A DNA stretch of 64,000 nt, taken from Ashinkailepas kermadecensis. Its lineage: Eukaryota > Arthropoda > Thecostraca > Neolepadidae. The position numbers were made by a program, and so were the translations under genes. Every line of letters begins with the position of its first letter. Within the stretch, counting starts at the first letter, position 1. Under the pieces are notes generated by a model. It searched no databases. It was not told the DNA's origin and saw only the letters and a list, made by a program, of their open reading frames with translations. The stretch lies in the NCBI GenBank assembly GCA_034440615.1, contig JAOTOM010005126.1, forward strand, positions 124,001-188,000. Reading direction: 5' to 3'. Shown piece by piece: positions 11,620-22,700 of this stretch.

Positions 11620-12132
11620 AAAATCATTCAAGGGTTAGATAATGGCAATTTGAATGATGCTCTTCTATTTATAGTATCACATAGGGGTAATCAACTCAGG
11701 TTGGACAAGTCAAGGTGTAGGACAGCTAAGTGCCATCAGGTTTTGAGCCAAAGGGTGGTGATTAATTGAGCATGTTACCTGCTGATGCTGTGGAGTCTCT
11801 CATTGAATGTGTTTAAAAATAGGGTGGGCAATTTTTTCTTGGTTGGATAATCTTGTTTTTGAGTTCTGATTAGTGGTGGATGGGAGATGTTTGTTAGTAG
11901 GTGTACATGGTGCAGACCTCTTTCAGCAGACATGGATGAAGTTATTGATGAGGCACTCAATCCACATGCATGTTATGCAGGGTCAAGTGAGAAGGGCTAG
12001 ATAGGCAAGTAGATACATAGGTAAATTTGCAGTTTAAGCTAATTTGTGAATTCTTGGAATTTCTTCTTCCAATGCAATGTTTATGAATGTGGTCAAAATG
12101 ATGCAACCACTCATTTGCTCTGCAAATGCATA

Positions 12133-12584
12133 TGAGGAAAGATTGAAGAAATTGAATATGTTTTCACTTAGATATGGAAGGCTGAGAGGAGATCTCATCG
12201 AGGTTTTTAAATTTGTTCATGGTCAGGAGCAGGGATATCTAAGGGAAATGTTTGAATTTAACAGAAATTATGCAATTAGAGGTCATCAATTCAAAATTAA
12301 AGTTAATCACAGCAGGACAAGGTTAAGACAGTCTTTCTTCACCAACAGGGTAGTAGAACACTGGAACCAGCTTCCAGGAACAATTGTCAGTAGCAACACA
12401 CTGAACATCTTTAAAAACGGCATAGTCAATCATTATAAGAATAGGGGGCTTGTTTTTCTGTATTCCAGGGTGGGTTGATTGACAGATTTTGTGGACAACT
12501 GGTTCAGTGTACCAAGTGCAACCAAGAAGGGCCCTTGTGGCTCATAGTTGCACTGATCTTTTATGTCTTTATGTCTTTATGTCT
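12133..12584 (+). mobile_element. 5'-truncated CR1-like LINE fragment
   Basis: It encodes the C-terminal end of the LINE at 28835-32052: EERLKKLNMFSLRYGRLRGD through VVEHWNQLPGTIVSSNTLNI to FLYSRVG and stop, all in one open frame. The 3' end is a short TTTATGTC tandem repeat rather than poly-A, as in CR1/L2-type LINEs. It interrupts the AT-rich repeat between duplicated AAATGCATA (12124-12132 and 12585-12593). It has few differences from the 29-kb copy, so insertion was recent. Confidence 0.88.
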
Positions 12585-13498
12585 AAATGCATACTTTTCT
12601 GTTTGGAGGCAAAATAACACTAAAAATGGGCTTAGACTTGGGTAGTATAGCATAAAGATAATGTGCAAAATAAAAAAGTAACATAGCCTAGCCTAACCTT
12701 CCATGCAAGAAGACATTCTTATAAAAATTGAAATTGACAAATTTATTTTCTCTTAACAAAAATTGAAATAAAAACCTAACCTAGCCTGATCCGTTTTTGA
12801 AGAAAAAATTGACACCTTCATAAAAACTCCCAAGTTCTTTGTGTTATTGCAGCTTAAGAAAACCATGATAAGGCACCCTAAACTGCAAATTTAAGAATTT
12901 GTACATAAGATTTTCCAACTGAACACAAAATCCTAGCGTAATCTAACCAAACCCAACCCCATTGTTTGCTGCATAGAGGTGAAATGTGTGTAAAGGTTGT
13001 CTGGTAGATAGGTACCTAGGTACCTACCTTAAACTACAATAATACTGATAGATATTGGGATAAATTTGTGCTTTAAGGTGTTTCATGAATTATTGCAGTT
13101 TATCATTCCAATACAATGTTTGTCAATGTGACCTAAGATGATGGAACCACTCATTTTGTGCACAAATGCTTGCTTTTCGGGTTGTGAGCAGAATAACACC
13201 AAAAGAGGCTTTGAGTTAGGTAACATAGCATAAAAAGAAATATTAAAAAAACAAAATAAAAATACAACATAATGTAACCTAATCTAGCTTAACCTCCCTT
13301 TTGAGGAAAAAAAACATCCTGAAAAATAAATAAAAAAATGTAAAGAAAATTATTTTCGGACAATTTTCAGAATTTTAAACACCCAACCCCACCTAACCTA
13401 CCCTAACATAAGCTGCTTTTGAAGAAAAAATGGTATTATTGTCCTAAAAGGTGCTTTTTGATTTTTAGGAATTTTTCTTCAGAATACCATGTTTATGA

Positions 13499-13573
13499 AT
13501 TTGCACAGAAAATAATTGGTCTGATCATCTTAGTCACCCTAAGATGATCAGACCAATTATTTTCTGTGCAAAT
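13499..13573. repeat. Perfect 35-bp inverted repeat with 5-base loop
   Basis: Arm 13499-13533 is exactly complementary to 13539-13573, with the spacer TCACC. The arm begins ATTTGCACAGAAAATAATTG. The right arm is the expected family sequence; the left arm replaces the expected bases. Confidence 0.95.
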
Positions 13574-14502
13574 GAATACAAAATATGGAGGAAAAATTTG
13601 AGAGAAAAAATTTCCAACTTAAAAAACCTAAACTAACCTAACCTAACCCACTTGTTTGCTTTATGGAGGAAAATGCAAATGCATGTAAAAACTTTTCTTG
13701 TTTCCACTTTCAAGCACAATATTACTTAAGTTTCCAATTTCTGTTTACAAAATTTTTGTTTACAAAATTGGATTTTTTTCTGTCAAAAGAAGCTTAGGTT
13801 AGGTTAGGTTAGGTTAGGCTGGGTTAGTTTCTTTTTTAATTTTGAGAATTTTCAGAAAATAAATTGCTTCACATTTTTCTAATAAATTTATTTTTCTCCA
13901 AAGGTAGGTTGAGCTAGGTTAGGTAAGGTTATGTTGCATCTTTATTATATATTTTAAAAACATTTCTTTTTATGCTATGTTACCTAACTCAAAGCCCCTT
14001 TTTGGCATTATATTGTTCACAACCTGAAAAGTAAGCATTTGCACAGAAAATAAATGGTCCCATCATTTTAGTCACCTTCATAAATATGGTATTCCACAGA
14101 AAACAAAACACCTTTAACACAAATTTATGGACAAAAATAACTCAAAATTGTTTTGAATAAAAAAAACAAAATATTTTTCAACTTTAAAAACAAACTAACC
14201 TAGCCTAACCAAACCTAAACCATTTGTTTGCTTTATAGAAGCAAATGTGCATACAAACTTGTCCTGTTACCACCTTAAAGCACAATAATACCAATATTGG
14301 TAGGTGTGTAGAATGTTCATGAATTTCTTTGGAATTTAGCATGTGGTATTGGTTGGGGTGTTGGAGTAACCTTTTGTACAGGCTTATGTTATCTTCTCTT
14401 TGCCGGTATAATCCAGATCCATGTGGCTCTTAAGTCTGAACACTTTCTCTGTGTTATTATGAAGCACTCGTCGAATATTACCCGTTTGTCAGATAACCAC
14501 AA

Positions 14503-14960
14503 ATTTGCTTCCTGTACTCGGTAATCTTGACCTTTCGGCCCACACATACTGCCAAGGTTAGTGATTTGTAAAGAGGTGTATAGTGGGGAACAGTGACGTC
14601 ACAGGAGTCAGGGAAGTGACGTCACAGTAGTTGGGTGTCGGTAAAGATTACCACTTAACCTAGACTAAGATAACGTAGCATTATGTACAAAATGTATCTT
14701 AGCATAATATAATATAATATAATATAATATAATATAATATAATATAATCTAATCTAATCTAATCTAATCTAACCTAACCTAACCGGGAAACCAGAATCCT
14801 CCGAAGCAAATTTGTCGGCACTTGTGACGTCGTGACGTCACTTCCATGACTCCTGTGACGTCACTGTTCCCCACAGTACACTTCTTTACAAATCACTAAC
14901 CTTGGCAGTATGTGTCGGCCGAAAGGTAAAGATGATTACCCCTGTACTCACTCGAGGTAG
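14503..14960. mobile_element. Inverted-repeat element (MITE-like) with internal pentamer array
   Basis: About 110 bases at 14503-14630 are a near-exact reverse complement of 14820-14960. Shared blocks include GACCTTTCGG, CATACTGCCAAGGTTAGTGA, TTTGTAAAGA and GGGGAACAGTGACGTCAC. The interior holds (TAATA)n grading into (TAATC)n and (TAACC)n at 14705-14785. There is no coding content. The structure fits a non-autonomous DNA transposon; a target duplication was not established. Confidence 0.8.
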
Positions 14961-15899
14961 TACCGACTGCTACTCACGGTGATGCCAACACTGTCTGTGA
15001 AAGTTAGTATTAATACCCAGGTCAAAGTAAAAGCATGGAACAGACACTTTGAACAGACATACCTTGATCGGAAACTCCGCGTCGGTGTCTTTCATCCGCG
15101 CGTATCAGCGGGATCAGCCTGCCACCTAGCGGACGGTAAGTAAGACACAAAAGCGCGTCCGGTCGACATCTAAGAACACTCTATTAGATACATATTGTCT
15201 AAAACAGACACGACGAAAGTTACTTGATTAAATCTAGTTCTCGAAACTCTTGCACCAAAACTGGATTTATATCACCAGACATGGTAACATTAAAATAAAA
15301 CATTCGCTGTTCTTCGGATTTGAACCGGTAATGTTAAGCTGGAATGTCATTATGTTCTCTGGGTGAGAATTACTGGTTATGCTCGTGATATCCGTTGCCT
15401 GTCAGTTAATACCCGGCCAGCTGGTGTCGGTGTTGGAAACACTGCGCTGACACGGCTGTAAGGCGGTCCGACACTGACGGCTCACGTTCCTTTCGAAATT
15501 TTCCCCGGTGAAAACGAACGCCAGTGGAATTCATGTACTGATCAGCAGTGCTGGTCTGCAATAACAAGCGTGAGGAACGATTTCTAGAGGGGAGGGGCGA
15601 GCCAAAAGACGGCGGGACGCGTGAATTGGAGCGTCGAGTTCAGGGTAGGTTATTTCCGGAAGGACTTAACTGACAATAGTCATACTCATATACAGACCTA
15701 ATCTAGCGTTCGAAACATGTCTGCTGCCCCCGATCCTCAAATATCCCCTGGCGGTAAGTGCAACCCCGGGGCCGGGGGCTAGACTAATACTACATTCAAA
15801 TATTTTGGACATGATGCTCAAGATGGTCTTGATGTCATTTTTGCTGGGGCTCCAGGAAGACCCCACTTTACCCTGAAGCACATCCTGTGTGATGATGGA

Positions 15900-16020
15900 T
15901 TATTTGGGTGTAAGGGCGCGCCAACTAAAGGGTCATTTAGCGCCCATAACAAGTAAATTGTTGAAACCGTTGTTATACTACGTCCCCTGTACTGCACGTA
16001 TCCATCCCGGCGCATCTTGA
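15900..16020 (-). mobile_element. RNase H LINE 3' end
   Basis: The minus-strand GTTATGGGCGCTAAATGACC, GGCGCGCCCTTACACCC and AAATAATCC reproduce the family terminus. The upstream part is too short or decayed to read. Confidence 0.6.
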
Positions 16021-16083
16021 TGTTAACGTCCCGGATAGATATAGCAAAATTTCACAGCAGACAGGAAGGTTTGTCAGTTTGTC

Positions 16084-16800
16084 TATTGGGGTTTTAAGGC
16101 GTATCCACTGCAGTGGGCATGCAGCGCCCATAACAAGTCAGTCATAAGGAATTATGAGTGTTGTCCCGCAATTTCTTCAAAACGGTGCGTCTAATGTTCG
16201 GGAGAGGAAGACATCGTGCGCGTGGACCTTGAGCAGCACGCTTCGCCGCAGCATCAGCAGCCTCATTCTCGCTGATTCACACGTGGCTTGGAAGCCAACA
16301 GAATACCACCTTTCTACCTACCATGTTCTGCGTCGTGAGTCTAGATAAGACGCTCTGTACAACCGGTTCGATGGGTAAAACTCGCTTAGCGCTAATAGGC
16401 TACTAAGCGAGTCGCTATGTATAACATGCAGAGCATCATGTCCAACCTCAATACAACTCAGGGCTTTGCTGATAGCGACCAGTTCAGATGTGTACACTGA
16501 TGCATTCGCAGGAAGAGAAAACGTTCTTGTTGCGGTATGTTACAAAGGCGCTACAAACACCAATGCAAGCTTTTGATCCATCCGTGTGGATCGGCGTGTA
16601 GTTCCGGTATGACGATGTAAGTTCCAGTGCTCTTAGCTTATGTTCTTGAAGAATGACATCACCTTTCCTCAGAAATGTCAGCGACACGTCATATATGAAG
16701 ATAAAGAGGTTTTTTTTTCGGATTCAACGACCTGTGATTGATTACCTAAAACTCCTAGGAGGGAGTGAGCCTGGTCACTCCCGAAATGATATCGACGCTC
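16084..16800 (-). mobile_element. RNase H LINE fragment with RNase H domain
   Basis: Reading the minus strand with frameshifts gives YTPIHTDGSKACIGVCSAFV (the first RNase H aspartate in TDGS), then SELVAISKALSCIE and a DS block (the third acidic site), and finally the shared 3' terminus at 16084-16140. The reading order and the SELVAI glutamate are those of the RNase H domain found after RT in I-group LINEs. The copy is inactivated by indels. It is cut off on its 5' side by the foldback element at 16812. Confidence 0.78.
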
Positions 16801-16811
16801 AAGGCAGAGCC

Positions 16812-17812
16812 TCGGGATAACCGGACAAATGTACGGAAAGCAAATGTACGTATGGCAGATGTACGTACGCAAATGTACGTATGGCAGATGTACGCACGCA
16901 AATGTACGTAAGCAAATGTACGTAAGCAAATGTACGTAACCGCATATGTACATATGGCAATTGTACGTAAGCGCAGATGTACGTATGGCTAATGTACGTA
17001 AGATAAAATGTAATTATGGCAAATGTACGTATGCGCAAAAGTACGTAAGCGCAAATGTACATAAGCGCAAATGTACGTATGCGTAAATGTACGTATGTGC
17101 AAAAGTACGCAAACGCAAATGTACGTAAGCGCAAATGTATTAACGCGCAAAAGTACGTGAGCGCAAATGTACGTATGTGTAAATGTACGTAACCACAAAA
17201 GTACGTAAGCGCAGATGTACGTATGCGCAAATGTATGTAGGCGCAAATGTATGTATGCCCAAATGTACGTAAGCGCAAAAGTACGTACGCGCAAATGTAC
17301 GTAAACGCAAATGTACGTATGCGCAAATGTACGCAAGCGCAAAAGTACGTCAGCGCAAAAGTACATATGCGCAAATGTGCGTAAGCGCAAATGTACATAT
17401 GTGCAAAATGTATGTAAGCGCAAATGTACATAAGTGAAAATGTATGTAAGCGCAAATGTACGTAAGCGCAAGTGTAGGTATGCACAAAAGTACGTATGAC
17501 ATATGTACCTAACCAAATGTACGTAAACGCAAAAGTACGCATGCGTAGATATACGTACATTTGTGCATACGTACATTTGCGCATACGTACTTTTGCGCAT
17601 ACGTACACTTGCGCTTATGTAGTTTTGCGCTTACGTACATTTGCGCATGCGTACATTTGCGCTTACGTACATTTGCGCTTACGTACATTAGCTATACATA
17701 CATCTGCGCTGACGTACAATTGTCATACGAACATCTGCACTTACGTACATTTGCTTACGTACGTTTGCGTACGTACATCTGCCATACGTACATTTGCCCT
17801 ATAATCGAGCTT
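16812..17812. mobile_element. Foldback element made of 16-bp repeats in opposite orientation
   Basis: From about 16822 to 17548 the sequence is a tandem array of variants of GCGCAAATGTACGTAA. From about 17549 to 17795 the same unit runs in the reverse orientation (TTACGTACATTTGCGC). The outer ends also match as inverted repeats: CCGGACAAATGTACG on the left, the complement of CGTACATTTGCCC on the right, followed on both arms by ATGGCAGATGTACG. The TIRs-of-short-tandem-repeats plan is that of Drosophila FB-type foldback elements. No transposase is present. Long open frames (for example 16799-17608, minus) arise only from repetition. Confidence 0.75.
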
Positions 17813-17819
17813 CGGGCAT

Positions 17820-18137
17820 GACATCAGATCCTGACGAACTGTTAGTACTACGTCACATCTAGGACACTGGCTTATTTTCACCATTAAGTAAGAAGCCATG
17901 GGTGGCGTAAGTATGTTCTATGCGTAGACGGCACAGAGTCACCTCGTCCTTCGCGAGCACGAGAGCCACTGGCCGAGACACGGCTTTATTGTCCATAATT
18001 TATTGGAAACGAGCTCGTCCCAGCTCGCTTGCCAAAAAGGCCAAGATCCCTGGATAGTAGACCCTGGCAGTGATTGGGAATGCTCTACACAAGGAAGCCT
18101 GTGCCGCTCGCCTGTCAGCACTGCCGGCTTGTTCATT
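17820..18137. other. Unassigned DNA between foldback element and LINE
   Basis: Probably more decayed LINE sequence (the open frame on the minus strand shows no clear motif). I see no gene here. Confidence 0.35.
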
Positions 18138-19220
18138 GCGGGCTTTAGGGCGCCTCGACTGCATTGGTCATTTATCAGGACTTGTTCATTGCCTGCGATA
18201 CCTACGTGGCTAGAAATCCAGCAAAAGTGGACGATTTTTCCGGCTTAATCAAATAAAGTCAGGTAGCAGAAGGTATCATATACTAAGGGGTCTGTGTGAT
18301 TAAAACTCGTCAAAATTTGATCGTCAATTGTCAGAAGGCTGCTGAACGAGCGTGATAAAATGGCACGATATTCTTCATCCCCGACCTCTATGAAAGCCAG
18401 CGCTTTATAAATTGCCACCAGCTCGAACGTGTAAACCGATGCAAGTTTCGGTACCGTCAGCGATCTAATGGTTGTGTCGCTTACAAACGCACTTCCAAAC
18501 CCGACGTCTGTCTATGATCCATCCGTTGGTTGGTTATTGGTTTTACGACACGTCGACCGTTGAGTCATGTAGCGTCGCCAATCTCTCACGCCGATTGGTC
18601 GCGGGCGAAGGGTAGCGACAGGTGAGACTCGAACCAACAACCTTTCGATTGTGAGACGAGCATCTTACCCCTAGACCACTCGTCCCCATGATGATCCATC
18701 CGTGAAGTGCTCGAAACCCATCTGGGAGGACATCCCCTTTACTCAGCTAATACGATATCTATCCTCGGTTCCAGCGAGAGAGTTTCCACGGGGGTGTTAA
18801 GACCTGTGGGGCGCGTTTGAAATTGCGAAATTCAAATTGCGAATTGATTTTCATCAAAAAGATCACGCATTATAATGCACAGAGGTCGGCACACACGGGC
18901 ACCATCGTGTGAAAAACAAAATGACAAGGTGTGACGCGAGAACACTGCTTGGTAAGCTGGGTGCTGCGGAAAACTGCGTATTTACATGCGTAGCGCATCC
19001 CGAGCATCTGTCTCCTCAGGTAAAGTGGCGGCTCGTTGACGTCCGCCGGAAGGCTCGCGGCGAAGTCCGGAATGCACCAGTCACAATCCTCATAGCTGCA
19101 TGGCACATTACATCCAGAACAAGCTTTAAGGATGTACGGGCGCCGTCACAGACAAAGCAAGCACAATCCAGCTTTGAGCGGATGAGTGATCGGTAGAGAA
19201 GTAGCAGTGTTTGTCTGTCA
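18138..19220 (-). mobile_element. RNase H LINE fragment, RT thumb to 3' end
   Basis: The minus strand gives YRSLIRSKLDCACFVCDGA and VNEPPLYLRRQMLGMRYACK, both typical of the post-palm region of I-group RTs. Then EHFTDGS opens the RNase H domain, followed by VGFGSAFVSDTTI and SVYTFELVAIYKALAFIEV. The shared 3' terminus is at 18138-18180. Frameshifts and stops inactivate it, and a SINE is inserted right after the TDGS codons. Confidence 0.8.
18527..18690 (-). mobile_element. SINE with tRNA-Val-like head, copy C
   Basis: It is bounded by exact 13-bp duplications ATGATCCATCCGT at 18514-18526 and 18691-18703. The duplicated site is coding sequence for the RNase H TDGS motif of the host LINE, so the SINE postdates that LINE. 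Confidence 0.93.
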
Positions 19221-19440
19221 CCTCCTTACGATCATCTTGTGTGATGATGGGGAGTGAGGGGCAATACAGCACCGATGCACCAAACACCATCAAATTGGAA
19301 AATACTAGGACATTGACAAAACAAAATCGGGCAAAGAAAGCGGTTGGTGTGCGTTACCGAAAAATAAAGTTCTGATTCTACTGTACACTGGCGACGCTTT
19401 TATGCAAGGAAATTACGTAACAACTCGTACACCACGGGTC

Positions 19441-19446
19441 TTTATT
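19441..19446 (-). terminator. NAA10 polyadenylation signal
   Basis: TTTATT on the plus strand is AATAAA on the minus strand. It lies about 145 bases past the NAA10 stop codon. It is the first such hexamer downstream. Confidence 0.65.
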
Positions 19447-19588
19447 CACAGGAAAGAAAACACAAGCGATACTCCCGTCTTCATGTGCGGCACGCGAGAT
19501 CGCCTAAGTCTTCCGCGCCCCTGTCGAGGGGAGAACACATCACACATTTGAAGTCACCCATTGCGCAGCTGCCAGCTGCAACACAGCG

Positions 19589-19751
19589 CTATTCTTTCTC
19601 ATCGTGTCGCCGTCGGTCGGAAGAGGTCTTGAAGAACGTCTCCGGGTTGGCCGGCGTGACGTCATTCTGGCGCGCAAACTCCACCAGATCGCGCCGCATG
19701 GCGTACGCATCCTCGCCGTCGGCATAGTACTTGGGCTCGATATCCGACTTG
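19589..19751 (-). CDS. NAA10: NAA10 coding exon 3 (terminal)
   Basis: It begins after TTTTCCAG. The first base completes the serine codon begun in exon 2, then [20 protein letters not shown] follows, and the exon ends [11 protein letters not shown] and stop at 19591-19589. The hydrophilic tail beyond the GNAT fold is only about 30 residues. Confidence 0.93.
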
Positions 19752-22700
19752 CTGGAAAATAAAGCAGACAGCTTGTGCATCCAGCGCAGCCAGACTTGGA
19801 CTTCATTCTACCGTGTTTGCCACTAAATAAGAGCACACGAGCGGCGGAGACTCGACCCAGAAATCGGACCGCCCTGCGCCCTATACTAAATCCAGAGCAC
19901 CAACCAACCAAGAAGGGAAAGGTTTCCTTGATTGACTTGATTGACTAGTATCAAAATGATACTAGTAGGATTCAGCGGCGTGACAAGACTTGAGAGCGCA
20001 CAACGAGCACAGCGCACAACGAGCACATGAGCGTTGTGCGCTGCATTATTTATATGATTTAACTGCGTTGCAGCACCACTAATGCATATAGCTGTATTGA
20101 ACCAACGAACGTGCACAAACGCCATGTTAGCTACTCGAACACTATTCTTCTCCACAAACTCTTTAATTAAAACAGGCGATTAAGTGAAGCTTAGCGAGTG
20201 AGCGTGAAAATGAGCCAGGTGACTGAAGCAGGTCAACAAGGTGAAAAAGATGACAACGGTGATTTTCCAATAACCTGCTTGAACAGCTTGCTCAAACACA
20301 ACAACGGTGTTTAAAAAATGGTATTCATTCAATGGACGACGTCGTGAGGACTAGCATGATGAAGACATTCGCAACGAGACCGATGCATTTAAAAAATAAT
20401 TTGGTTACTTGCAGAACAAGACAATGCATTGGGAATTGCATTGGGAAACAAGACAACCTTGCATTGGGAAACAAGACAATCATTGCTCTCTGAGAGCAAT
20501 GGTACCTATGATATCTATGTGATCTATAACTACCTGCGATATCCAAGCCTATGCACTACTAGTATTGTATAATATAATTTACATAGGTGATTACATTACG
20601 TACAATTGTACTACAAGATTTGCGAATAGCAATATTCGTAATAGTGACAATGCTTATGATATTTGTGTGTGTGTGTGTGTGATTAGAGTTTTATGGCGCA
20701 TCGACCATGGTATATCATTTAGAGCCCACTTTTGATACTTAGAAACACAATATTGTTTGAAACGTAAAGACTACCTTAACTCGCGCGCCGGAGGGCCCCT
20801 CACATAACGCAAACTGGAGATGGGGGGGGGATCCAGCCTCCGAAGTTCCCAGAAACTACTAATGCTAGAAGCGGAAAATTTGGAGGGAGATTTCGGCTGT
20901 AGTGATCTCTATGCAGTATAAATTTGATGACCTTAGGTCAATGCCTTAAATGTTAATGAGGCCGAGATCGGTCATCACACCGTGATGCCGCGCCCACGAA
21001 ACCTTTGTGACGTTGGACGCTGGGCGGTCGGGCGGTCGGGCGGTCGGTCGGTCGGTCGGTCGGTCGGTCGGTCGGTCGGTCGGTCTGTCGGTCGGGCGGT
21101 CGGTCGGTCGGTCGGGCGGTCGGGCGGTCGGGCGGTCGGGCGGGCGGTCGGGCGGTCGGGCGGTCGGGCGGTCGGGCGGTCGGTCGGGCGGTCGGGCGGT
21201 CGGGCGGTCGGTCGGGCGGTCGGTCGACTTTGCACCCAAGCAATTCCGATATTTACCAACAGATTCCAAACATCCTTTTTGTATACAATGCGCTCATCAA
21301 TTTGCAACAACGTCACACGATTTCATTACAATAGCCGCCCGTGTATGATATATCGTCGGAAAGCAAGAGGGATGGGCGGATTCCGCCCCCCCCCCCCCGA
21401 CACTGGTGCGAGTGCTGACGTTAATCTGTAATCACGATGTGAATTCTTGGGAGGAAGGATGTCGATTCAGTATCCAGTAAGCGGTATGCTTCACTCTTTC
21501 CCACACAAAATATAACTGACATACACTCCCATCAAAATCCAGTAAAACGATGACTTAAAAGGCGTATATGCTCAAAAGGGGAAAGATCGCATGATTTTCG
21601 TTACATTATTCTCCAGGAGTTATTACATACTTCTCCGCATTATTTAACTTGGTCGTCTTTGCTTCAGGGAAAGTAACGAAATTGCATTCCAACGACATGA
21701 AGTATGAGCTATGGAATGACACATGCGCCTGCGACAACCTAAGGATTTATTTTATGATGCCTGAATGTTCAGGACAGCTTCTGAACCGTTTATCAAATTT
21801 GCATAACATTTTATGCAAGCATAGTCAATATGCAAGCAAGCATGGTCAATTTGACTTTCTGTAGTATACAATTTATTTAGGTCGGGTCCGGTGACGGATT
21901 TATAAGGTCATAGGGTCAGCTATAAGTGGATTTCAGCACCAAATAAAACTTTCTTTTGACCCACGGGCCAGGATTTTGACTTCCGCGGTTGGATTCCGGG
22001 GAATACGATAGCATTCAATTGCAGTAGTTTCTATTTTTACGACACTCTATTTTGAAGTCCACGCATTGATAGGTTTTTCTTTTGCAGGCCAATGCTCATT
22101 ACACCACACTACATTTTATGCCTGATATTGCTACCAACAGCACTCGACACGAAAGCAGGCTTTAACGACCTGACTCGGCACTCCGGCCTCTAAAACTGAA
22201 TTCCAAGACACTGCCACCAGTATTATTTTGTCCACGATCAGGATTTTTGTTTAAAAAAAAAAAATAACGGATGCAAGAGTACAACACTTCAGGCCCAATG
22301 TGCGCCCGTAAATAGCATGCCAGGGGAGGGACAGCTTTGTAACAAAAAGAGCATGTCAAGTCACCTTTTTGAGGTTGATTTCAAAATACTTTTGGTATTA
22401 TAGTTGTGTTTGACCATTTTACACATAGGACACCGCAATATCGCAACAGAGCAATATTATTTTTCACCCTAAGCCCAATATGGCATTTCGATAATTCTTT
22501 TTATTTATTTATTTATAGAAACACGTTTCTGAACGTGATTCAGACGATGTGACCGTTCATTCATGCAGGAAATGTGACCAAAATGTTTGAATAAAAAAAT
22601 ATTTTCTGAAAAAAAAAACGTTCGGCTGGGCTAGGTTTTAAAAGGTCAGGTCAGGTCAGGTCAGGTCAGGTTGGGTTGGGTTGGGATGGGACGGGACGGG

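Larger units (their letters stand above)
7700..12010 (+). mobile_element. Old non-LTR retrotransposon (LINE-B) with nested insertions
   Basis: This is a decayed LINE on the plus strand. The readable pieces come in the right order: endonuclease end (EDSDHQIIHFSLC, 8215-8255), linker (PSWLTREAKHLLG, about 8663), RT fingers/palm (HGIDGKVLGWIEARLRGQKQ, about 9190), SQASVVGIRLSITFVNIID (about 10200, matching the SGVPQGSVLGPLLF block), the FSDDIILVGV catalytic block (11140, xxDD) and the 3' tail (VESL, SLNVFKNRVGNFF-like, 11790). Frameshifts and stops are everywhere. The body is split by later insertions at 8389-8572, about 9270-10170, 10262-10760, 10765-11133 and 11438-11619. Other 3' ends of the family lie at 14340-14440 and 59041-59640. 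Confidence 0.75.
12020..14340. repeat. Block of AT-rich TTAGG-bearing repeats
   Basis: Several copies of the AT-rich family lie end to end in both orientations. Marks are CAATGCAATGTTTATGAATG, ATTTGCACAGAAAATAA and CCTAACCTAACC tracts, with an inverted tract of TTAGG units at 13796-13822. The longest units run about 400-500 bases. CpG is scarce and no open frame is conserved. One copy is split by a LINE fragment at 12133-12584. Confidence 0.7.

Noticed and set aside
12077..12478. Independent 133-residue protein gene
   Set aside because: It is the C-terminal part of the CR1-like LINE, with target duplications on both sides.
20946..21431. Arg/Pro-rich and Gly/Arg-rich open frames
   Set aside because: They come from the CGGT/CGGG tetramer array in NAA10 intron 2.
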